Below are positions 1 through 4,067 of a DNA stretch of 6,005 nt, piece after piece. Below the pieces are notes generated by a model that saw nothing but the letters and a program-made list of their open reading frames with translations, did not search any database and was not told where the DNA came from. A program made the translations under genes and the position numbers. Within the stretch, counting starts at the first letter, position 1; each line of letters opens with the position of its first letter. This DNA comes from Anaerolineae bacterium (GTDB lineage Bacteria > Chloroflexota > Anaerolineae > 4572-78): positions 1 to 6,005 of the forward strand of contig JALVZI010000479.1 in NCBI GenBank assembly GCA_027022125.1. The letters run 5' to 3'.

Positions 1-1223
1 CCGCGCCCATCCGCATCGAAGCGCCCATTCCGGGGCGACCATACGTCGGCATTGAAGTGCCAAACGTGACCAAAACGGTGGTTTCGCTGCGCAGCGCGAT
101 TGACTCGCCCGCATTTCACGCCAAATCGGGCATTCTGAAAGTCCCGCTGGGGCGAAATGTCGCCGGAAAACCGGTGGTCATTGACCTGACCGCCATGCCG
201 CACCTGCTCATCGCCGGTGCGACCGGTTCCGGCAAAAGTGTGTGCATCAATGCCATCGTCGCCAGTTTGCTGTGCACCCACACCCCCGAAACGCTGCGCA
301 TGCTGATGATTGACCCCAAAATGGTGGAACTGGTCAATTATAACGGCATTCCGCACCTGCTGGCGCCGGTCGTCACCGATTTGGAGCGGGTGGTGGGCGT
401 GCTCAGTTGGGCGACGCGCGAAATGGAACGACGCTATAAAACGCTGGCGAAACTCGGCGTGCGAAATATCACCAGTTACAACCAAAAAGCCGCTGCCACC
501 GGCGAAGAGCGAATGCCGTACATTCTCATCATCATTGATGAACTGGCAGATTTGATGATGATGGCGCCGGATGATGTGGAGCGGGCAGTGGCGCGCATCG
601 CGCAGATGGCACGCGCGGTCGGCATTCATCTGATTTTGGCAACCCAGCGCCCCAGTGTGGATGTGGTGACGGGGCTGATAAAAGCCAACTTCCCCGCACG
701 GGTGGCATTTGCCGTCAGCAGTCAGATTGACTCGCGGGTGATTCTGGATTCGCCCGGCGCAGACCGGCTGCTGGGTAAAGGCGATATGCTCTATATGTCG
801 CCCGATTCGGCGAAATTGCGGCGATTGCAGGGGGTTTATGTCTCTGATGCGGAACTTGACCGGTTGATAAAATTTTGGGGCGGCGGGATTGACCGTCCGC
901 GCCCGTCGCTGGGACCGGCGGAACCCATCGGGCACGCGGAACAGCGGGCGCTGTGGGATGAATTCGCCCCGAAAGAAAAAAAGCCATCGGGGGATGAAGC
1001 CCTGTTGGAACGTGCCATCGCCGTGGTGAAAGAGAATCAGCGCGCATCTATTTCACTGCTGCAACGGCGATTGCGCATCGGGTATGCGCGCGCCGCCCGG
1101 CTCATCGACAAACTGGAAGAGCAGGGTATCATCGGACCGGATGAAGGCGGCGGCAGAGCCCGCGCCATCCTGATTGACCCGGAAACCGGCGATGATACCG
1201 GTGACGATTCGGCGAAAGAGTGA
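1..1223 (+). CDS. ftsK: FtsK/SpoIIIE-family DNA translocase, C-terminal part (5' end outside window)
   Basis: This is an ATP-driven double-stranded DNA pump that moves chromosome ends through the division septum. The reading frame is open from the first full codon at position 3; the residues before the GTG at 57 (IRIEAPIPGRPYVGIEVPN) are classic FtsK sequence, so that GTG is internal and the gene begins upstream. Visible in order: Walker A GATGSGKS (216-239), the MIDPKMVEL segment (about 309-335), Walker B ILIIIDELADL (522-554, with the acidic DE at 537-542), the ATQRPSVDVVTGLIKAN motif (639-689), and GDMLYM (about 780-797). A C-terminal gamma winged helix with SLLQRRLRIGYARAARLI lies at about 1047-1139; in characterised FtsK/SpoIIIE proteins this domain reads polar DNA guide sequences. 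The N-terminal membrane domain is not in the window. The acidic tail ends at TGA 1221-1223. The family call is very secure; the choice between the names FtsK and SpoIIIE cannot be settled here. Confidence 0.97.
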   Translation, partial: APIRIEAPIPGRPYVGIEVPNVTKTVVSLRSAIDSPAFHAKSGILKVPLGRNVAGKPVVIDLTAMPHLLIAGATGSGKSVCINAIVASLLCTHTPETLRMLMIDPKMVELVNYNGIPHLLAPVVTDLERVVGVLSWATREMERRYKTLAKLGVRNITSYNQKAAATGEERMPYILIIIDELADLMMMAPDDVERAVARIAQMARAVGIHLILATQRPSVDVVTGLIKANFPARVAFAVSSQIDSRVILDSPGADRLLGKGDMLYMSPDSAKLRRLQGVYVSDAELDRLIKFWGGGIDRPRPSLGPAEPIGHAEQRALWDEFAPKEKKPSGDEALLERAIAVVKENQRASISLLQRRLRIGYARAARLIDKLEEQGIIGPDEGGGRARAILIDPETGDDTGDDSAKE

Positions 1224-1244
1224 GTTGGGGAACGATAGCACACG

Positions 1245-1277
1245 GATTGTACAGATTACACAGATTTTCACTGATTT
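1245..1277. repeat. Degenerate 9-nt tandem GATT tract
   Basis: GATT recurs at 1245, 1254, 1263 and 1273 (spacings 9, 9 and 10), in the contexts CGGATTGTA, CAGATTACA, CAGATTTTC and CTGATTTTC. It lies 21 nt after the ftsK stop and just before the heptamer tract. No hairpin is apparent, so it is not a recognisable terminator. Such GATT-rich stretches occur in many bacterial spacers, and I assign no function. Confidence 0.6.
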
Positions 1278-1280
1278 TCT

Positions 1281-1315
1281 ATTCGCTATTCGCTATTCGT
1301 CACTCGCTATTCATA
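1281..1315. repeat. Heptamer tandem tract, five units (ATTCGCT type)
   Basis: Five consecutive 7-nt units are visible: ATTCGCT, ATTCGCT, ATTCGTC, ACTCGCT and ATTCATA. The first two are identical and the later ones diverge. The tract ends 4 nt before the candidate -35 of the GAF-gene promoter. It resembles the octamer tract at 4009-4048, which shares the ATTCG core. Confidence 0.75.
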
Positions 1316-1319
1316 CGGC

Positions 1320-1348
1320 TTTACGGCTGCGGCGCAACGTGGTATAAT
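1320..1348 (+). promoter_or_regulatory. Sigma-70-type promoter with extended -10 for the GAF gene
   Basis: The -35 is TTTACG (1320-1325, 4 of 6 to consensus), followed by a 17-nt spacer and a perfect -10 TATAAT (1343-1348). TG at 1340-1341, one base before the -10, makes it an extended -10. Transcription would start near 1355, giving a leader of about 29 nt before the ATG at 1384. This is inferred from sequence only. Confidence 0.75.
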
Positions 1349-1373
1349 TTCCCCATACTCACATCCAACCGGC

Positions 1374-1377
1374 GGAG
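1374..1377 (+). promoter_or_regulatory. Ribosome binding site of the GAF gene
   Basis: GGAG lies 6 nt upstream of the ATG at 1384, which supports that start codon. Confidence 0.8.
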
Positions 1378-1383
1378 ACAATT

Positions 1384-2004
1384 ATGGATCAGGCTGTATC
1401 AAATGCTATTCATTTGCTGAAAAAAGAAAATAACGCACTGAAAGCCGAAGTGGATGCGCTGCGAGAAGAGGTTTCGGCGCTGCAAACCTATTTGAAAGGC
1501 ATTTCCGCATTACACGAAGCGACCAACAACATTGCCACCCAAGATAACCTGTACCAACTGCTCGACGAAATTTTGTATCAGGCGCTGCACATCATCAATA
1601 CCGACCACGGTTCGCTGCTGCTGGTGGATGACGAATCGCGCGAACTGGTTTTTGTGCTGGTGCACGGCGAATTTCGAGAGTCGCTGCAGGGGTATCGGAT
1701 GAATTGGCATCAGGGCATCGCCGGGTGGGTGGTGGAACACGGCGCGCCGCTGGTGGTGAATCAAGCCCGGTATGACCCCCGATTCTCGCCGGAAATTGAT
1801 GAGAAATTCGGTATGCACACGCACGATATTTTGGCTGTGCCGCTAAAACACGGCAAACGAATAATGGGCGTGATTGAACTGGTGAATAAACGGAGCGAAC
1901 AGCAATTTTCCGAATCGGATGCGAAAATTCTGGCGCTGTTCGGCAGTATCGCCGCTATGACGCTGGCGCATCTAGAAGAAAAATTGGATTTGCTGGAAAA
2001 ATGA
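1384..2004 (+). CDS. Stand-alone GAF-domain sensor protein with N-terminal coiled coil
   Basis: This 206-residue soluble protein is probably a small-molecule or redox sensing module. Residues about 8-40 form a Leu/Val heptad coiled coil (KKENNALKAEVDALREEV), likely used to dimerise. Residues about 52-198 are one GAF domain with the typical GIAGWVVEHGAPLVVNQARY segment (111-130), then DPRF (131-134), AVPL (151-154) and IMGVIELVNK (160-169). NK at 168-169, F175 and D179 partly match the NKxnFx3DE signature of cyclic-nucleotide-binding GAF domains, but the final E is Ala180, and similar motifs occur in GAF domains with other ligands, so the ligand is unknown. There is no kinase, GGDEF, HD or DNA-binding output domain, no signal peptide and no membrane segment; it may act by partnering with another protein. 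It has its own promoter and Shine-Dalgarno, so it is probably monocistronic. Confidence 0.92.
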   Translation: MDQAVSNAIHLLKKENNALKAEVDALREEVSALQTYLKGISALHEATNNIATQDNLYQLLDEILYQALHIINTDHGSLLLVDDESRELVFVLVHGEFRESLQGYRMNWHQGIAGWVVEHGAPLVVNQARYDPRFSPEIDEKFGMHTHDILAVPLKHGKRIMGVIELVNKRSEQQFSESDAKILALFGSIAAMTLAHLEEKLDLLEK

Positions 2005-2020
2005 ACGTAACAGGAACATA

Positions 2021-2092
2021 ATGGTATTCTGCCGATTTCACCCTTCGATACGCCCTGCGGGCTACTCAGGATGAAATCGGCAGGGAAAAACG
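2021..2092. repeat. 72-nt interspersed palindromic repeat, copy A
   Basis: This sequence recurs at 3862-3933 in the same orientation. Positions 2036-2092 (57 nt) are identical in both copies and the left 15 nt differ at four places. Copy A is an inverted repeat: CTGCCGATTTCA (2029-2040) pairs perfectly with TGAAATCGGCAG (2072-2083). The inside reads CCCTTCGATAC, then the mini-hairpin GCCC-TGC-GGGC (2052-2062), then TACTCAGG. It starts 16 nt after the GAF gene stop and could cap that transcript's 3' end, but no T-run follows on the plus strand. It resembles the CCTTCGA...CTCAGGATGA palindromes common in several bacterial phyla. Confidence 0.88.
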
Positions 2093-2119
2093 TAGGGGCG
2101 GCTCGCGAGCCGCCCCTAC
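2086..2119 (-). terminator. Terminator-like hairpin, minus strand
   Basis: Read on the minus strand, the GC-rich 14-bp palindrome at 2119-2092 is followed by G and then five T residues (2090-2086), the layout of an intrinsic terminator. It lies about 170 nt past the stop of the LysM gene and could act as a back-up terminator. A palindrome without a loop loses a few central pairs when folded, but the remaining stem is still strong. Confidence 0.5.
2092..2119. repeat. Perfect 28-nt palindrome (GTAGGGGC module)
   Basis: Two 14-nt arms meet without a loop: GTAGGGGCGGCTCG followed by its exact reverse complement. It abuts copy A of the 72-nt repeat, sharing base 2092. The ends GTAGGGGC/GCCCCTAC are the same as those of the element at 2189-2244, so both belong to one family of small palindromic repeats. 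Confidence 0.9.
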
Positions 2120-2181
2120 CATATTTCAGATTGTCCGGGGAAACCACATCCCCATTGTCGGCAATAAACCAAATTCTCTTG

Positions 2182-2244
2182 AAAAATCGTAGGGGCAGCC
2201 CTTGTGGCTGCCCTGTTTCGGGCGACCACAAGGGTCGCCCCTAC
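2182..2244 (-). terminator. Probable terminator of the LysM gene
   Basis: On the minus strand this hairpin pair begins 43 nt after the LysM stop codon. It ends in an 8-bp GC-rich stem, then CTAC and GATTTTTC, with five T residues at 2186-2182. If the outer arms pair, the stem reaches almost to the T-run. It is the first strong hairpin plus T-run downstream of that gene. Confidence 0.55.
2189..2244. repeat. Paired inverted hairpin element (GTAGGGGC module)
   Basis: The element is bounded by GTAGGGGC (2189-2196) and GCCCCTAC (2237-2244). It contains two hairpins facing each other: GGGCAGCC-CTTGT-GGCTGCCC (2193-2213) and GGGCGACC-ACAAG-GGTCGCCC (2220-2240), separated by TGTTTC. The two hairpins are reverse-complement copies of one unit that differ at two base pairs, with both bases changed in each pair, so pairing is kept. 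Confidence 0.9.
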
Positions 2245-2287
2245 ATATCAAACGAATATCCGGCTTGATTTTGCATTATTTCCGCTG

Positions 2288-3622
2288 CTATTGCCGGTCG
2301 AAGGTGATTTCGGCGACACCCTGCCCATCCACAAACACTTCCACCGCAATTCCCGCGCCATCAATGCCGACGGTGTATTTTCCGGGCCACAACCCGCCAA
2401 AATCGCACGCACCTGCGCCGTATTCCGGTTTTGTGCCGGTATAGCACATCGCCGAAAAATCGTTGCCTTCCGATTTGATGGTGACGGGCAAACCGATGGC
2501 TCCCGCCCGCACAATGATGGTTGACCACACGCCGTTGGCGGGTTCGGTGCCGCTGGTGTTTTTCACCACTTGTCCGCTCCAACCGGTGGGCGCACGCGGC
2601 GGCGGGTCGTCGGTAACATTTTGGTATGCAAATTCCACCAGAATGCGCTGTCCGGGGTCAAGCCGGACGTGCACCCGGTCGGAAGCATTTTGGTCAACCC
2701 AAACGGTGTAATCGCCGGGGGGAACGCCTTTCATCCCCATTGTGCCCCAACCGAATTCGGCAGAATTGCTGGTTTGCAGGTGGAGTTCCATATCGCCCAT
2801 TTTGGCAACCACCGGCACATCGAGCGCATTGGCAGTGCGAACCATAATGGTGGTATTGCCATCGGGGTCGGGGAAATTGGCGGTTTGCTTGCCCACCCAT
2901 TTGTTTTCCGCTGCCACCACCGTCACCGAACCATCCCACGTTTGCGAAACGTCCTGATATTCGGGTGGCTGCACAGGCGGCACATAATCGGGCGCGCTGC
3001 TGTCATCGCCGCCGGAAGTGGTATCCGCCGCCGGTGTTTGGGTGGGTTGCGGCGTGTATCCCGGAATGAGCAGTTTTTGTCCCACATAAATGAACCCTGC
3101 ATCCGAAAGATTGTTCGCTTCTACAATTGCCCACTGCGACACACCGAAACGATAGGCGATGTTGGTGACGGTATCGCCCGCCTGCACGGTGTAATAGTAG
3201 CCGGTGCTTGCCGGCGGGATATATCCGCCCGGCACACAGAGTTGCTGTCCGGCATAAATTGTGCCGCCGTACAGATTGTTGGCGGTCATCAGCGCATCCA
3301 CCGACACGCCGTTGCGCCACGCAATGGCAGACAGAGTATCACCCCACTGCACGGTGTAATTTGCCGCGCAGGTGGATGCGGGCATCGCCGGGACGGTGGA
3401 TTGCCCGCCGCCGGGCACGTTGAGTACCTGCCCCACATAAATGGTATCCACATCACTCAAATTGTTGGCAGATGCCAGCGCCTGCACCGATGTGCCCAGT
3501 TTCGCCGCGATGTCAGCTAGTGTGTCGCCGGGTTGAACGGTGTATGTTGAGCCACCCTGTGCCAGCACGGGAACGGTCAGCAACAGCAGTGCCAACCCGA
3601 TAATGATAATGCGATGTTTCAT
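2288..3622 (-). CDS. Secreted triple-LysM protein with duplicated C-terminal domain
   Basis: This 444-residue exported protein probably binds peptidoglycan or a related glycan. The ATG at 3622 is chosen because GGAGG lies 8 nt upstream and the protein then begins with a clean signal peptide: MKHR, a hydrophobic core, and VLA|QGG with cleavage after Ala21. Three LysM modules follow, each with a YTVQxGDT opening: about 27-71, 89-131 and 144-187. Cys85 and Cys129 bracket the second and may form a disulfide. A Pro/Thr/Asp-rich linker (about 188-225) leads to two related domains, about 229-334 and 348-441. Each starts W-x-G, has an I-x-VR strand and a PV, and ends near PGxYTV plus Asp, so they look like an internal duplication of a beta-sandwich-type fold; I cannot name the family. 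Cys393 and Cys406 could pair in the second. No catalytic domain, LPXTG motif or membrane anchor is seen. It is transcribed divergently from the sulfatase-like gene. Confidence 0.93.
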   Translation of the reverse strand: MKHRIIIIGLALLLLTVPVLAQGGSTYTVQPGDTLADIAAKLGTSVQALASANNLSDVDTIYVGQVLNVPGGGQSTVPAMPASTCAANYTVQWGDTLSAIAWRNGVSVDALMTANNLYGGTIYAGQQLCVPGGYIPPASTGYYYTVQAGDTVTNIAYRFGVSQWAIVEANNLSDAGFIYVGQKLLIPGYTPQPTQTPAADTTSGGDDSSAPDYVPPVQPPEYQDVSQTWDGSVTVVAAENKWVGKQTANFPDPDGNTTIMVRTANALDVPVVAKMGDMELHLQTSNSAEFGWGTMGMKGVPPGDYTVWVDQNASDRVHVRLDPGQRILVEFAYQNVTDDPPPRAPTGWSGQVVKNTSGTEPANGVWSTIIVRAGAIGLPVTIKSEGNDFSAMCYTGTKPEYGAGACDFGGLWPGKYTVGIDGAGIAVEVFVDGQGVAEITFDRQ

Positions 3623-3630
3623 CCTCAAAA

Positions 3631-3635
3631 CCTCC
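3631..3635 (-). promoter_or_regulatory. Ribosome binding site that sets the LysM start
   Basis: On the minus strand GGAGG lies 8 nt before the ATG at 3622. It falls inside the longer frame that would begin with TTG at 3646, so that earlier start is unlikely. Confidence 0.85.
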
Positions 3636-3682
3636 GGCAGTTTCAATAGCCTGCGTCACAAATTACAATACTTCTACTATAC

Positions 3683-3711
3683 ATAATACTAGATTTGACA
3701 TAATATGTCAA
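3683..3711 (-). promoter_or_regulatory. Strong sigma-70-type promoter of the LysM gene
   Basis: On the minus strand there is a perfect -35 TTGACA (3711-3706), a 17-nt spacer and the -10 TATTAT (3688-3683, 5 of 6). Transcription would start near 3676, giving a leader of roughly 54 nt. The -35 is one arm end of the 17-nt palindrome at 3695-3711. Confidence 0.85.
3695..3711. promoter_or_regulatory. 17-nt perfect palindrome, candidate operator
   Basis: TTGACATAATATGTCAA has two perfect 8-nt arms around one central base. It covers the -35 and most of the spacer of the LysM promoter, so a bound dimeric regulator would block that promoter. It is 30 nt from the -35 of the candidate divergent promoter. 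The regulator family cannot be named from the site, and part of the symmetry comes from the -35 hexamer being present on both strands. Confidence 0.5.
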
Positions 3712-3741
3712 GTAAAAACAGCGGGCAATCATATCTTCAAA

Positions 3742-3770
3742 TTGTCACAGAGGCTATTCTGTGCTACACT
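3742..3770 (+). promoter_or_regulatory. Candidate promoter toward the sulfatase-like gene
   Basis: TTGTCA (3742-3747, 5 of 6 to the -35) is followed by a 17-nt spacer and TACACT (3765-3770, 4 of 6 to the -10). TG at 3762-3763 makes it an extended -10. Transcription would start near 3777, leaving a leader of about 290 nt that includes the palindromic repeats below. A weak inverted repeat CACAG...CTGTG (3746-3763) lies in the spacer. A promoter closer to 4068 cannot be excluded. Confidence 0.45.
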
Positions 3771-3789
3771 TTATGCCGTGCGAGAAAAG

Positions 3790-3824
3790 GTTTCAGGTTC
3801 AATGTTTCAAGTTTCAAGTCCAAA
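3790..3824. repeat. Heptamer tandem tract, five units (GTTTCAA type)
   Basis: Five consecutive 7-nt units are visible: GTTTCAG, GTTCAAT, GTTTCAA, GTTTCAA and GTCCAAA. The design (five heptamers, two of them identical) matches the tract at 1281-1315 although the core sequence differs. It has no coding potential that I can support. Confidence 0.7.
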
Positions 3825-3861
3825 GTCACGCAATTTGTCATTTGTAACGGCTCATCCTGCG

Positions 3862-3933
3862 ATGGTATATCGCCGGTTTCACCCTTCGATACGCCCTGCG
3901 GGCTACTCAGGATGAAATCGGCAGGGAAAAACG
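3862..3933. repeat. 72-nt interspersed palindromic repeat, copy B
   Basis: This is a direct repeat of 2021-2092, with 57 identical nt (3877-3933) and four mismatches in the left 15. One mismatch (A2035 to G3876) turns an A-U pair of the stem into a G-U wobble, so the core stem GCCGGTTTCA/TGAAATCGGC would still pair in RNA. It ends in GGGAAAAACG, directly joined to an inverted partner unit. Confidence 0.88.
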
Positions 3934-3976
3934 CATCCTGAGTAGCGGTTCGCTGCGCGAACCGTGTATCGAAGGG
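3882..3976. repeat. Inverted pair of CCTTCGA units, possible four-way fold
   Basis: CCCTTCGATAC (3882-3892) pairs with GTATCGAAGGG (3966-3976). TACTCAGGATG (3904-3914) pairs with CATCCTGAGTA (3934-3944). Between these 11-bp stems each side holds its own hairpin: GCCC-TGC-GGGC (3893-3903) and GGTTCGC-TGC-GCGAACC (3947-3963). The whole can be drawn as a four-arm structure in RNA or as a cruciform in DNA. The two side hairpins share the TGC loop but have different stems, both perfectly paired. Confidence 0.8.
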
Positions 3977-3986
3977 CGTTTTTCCC
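3924..3986 (+). terminator. Terminator-like inverted repeat in the sulfatase leader
   Basis: GGGAAAAACG (3924-3933) and CGTTTTTCCC (3977-3986) are perfect 10-nt complements that exactly flank the inverted CCTTCGA unit with its 7-bp GC-rich hairpin. The A-run and T-run arms give the look of a bidirectional intrinsic terminator. It lies between the candidate promoter at 3742-3770 and the sulfatase-like gene, so it would either insulate that gene or attenuate its leader transcript. Activity is unproven. Confidence 0.4.
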
Positions 3987-4008
3987 GTCTCCATAAACAG
4001 TTATGGTC

Positions 4009-4048
4009 ATTCGCCTATTCGCAGATTCGCCCATTCGTAGATTCACCC
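4009..4048. repeat. Octamer tandem tract, five units (ATTCGCNN type)
   Basis: Five consecutive 8-nt units are visible: ATTCGCCT, ATTCGCAG, ATTCGCCC, ATTCGTAG and ATTCACCC. The first five or six bases are conserved and the last two vary. The tract ends 7 nt before the ribosome binding site of the next gene and shares the ATTCG core with the tract at 1281-1315. Confidence 0.75.
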
Positions 4049-4055
4049 AAAGAAA

Positions 4056-4061
4056 GAGGTG
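4056..4061 (+). promoter_or_regulatory. Ribosome binding site that sets the sulfatase-like start
   Basis: GAGGTG lies 6 nt before the ATG at 4068. The alternative in-frame GTG at 4059 falls inside this site, so ATG 4068 is the better start. Confidence 0.8.
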
Positions 4062-4067
4062 GGGAAA

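Noticed and set aside
57..59. GTG as the start of the FtsK-like gene
   Set aside because: The frame is open upstream to the window edge and encodes conserved FtsK residues, so this GTG is an internal Val codon.
2029..2083. Intrinsic terminator for the GAF gene on the plus strand
   Set aside because: The 12-bp stem is real, but it encloses a 31-nt interior and is followed by GGAAAAACG rather than T residues, so it was kept only as a repeat.
2071..2268. Short plus-strand open frame across the convergent spacer
   Set aside because: It is made wholly of palindromic repeats, and its first residues recur at copy B of the repeat, so it is a by-product of repeat sequence.
2570..3520. Long open frame (316 codons) on the plus strand inside the LysM gene
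   Set aside because: It is antisense to a clear signal-peptide/LysM coding sequence, its translation is His/Arg/Gly-rich with no recognisable domain, and it has no proper ribosome binding site; it is a codon-bias shadow.
3623..3646. TTG start at 3646 adding eight residues to the LysM protein
   Set aside because: The GGAGG at 3635-3631 sits inside this extension and serves the ATG at 3622, and the extension would spoil a typical signal peptide.
3705..3941. 78-codon open frame in the divergent spacer
   Set aside because: It runs through the operator palindrome, candidate promoter, heptamer tract and repeat copy B, with no ribosome binding site or recognisable protein.
3882..3976. tRNA-like cloverleaf
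   Set aside because: The four-arm drawing lacks a T-loop GTTC at the right place, an anticodon arm and tRNA box sequences; it arises from two inverted repeat units.
1281..4048. CRISPR-like array from the short repeats
   Set aside because: Units of 7-8 nt directly abut with no unique spacers, and there are no cas genes.
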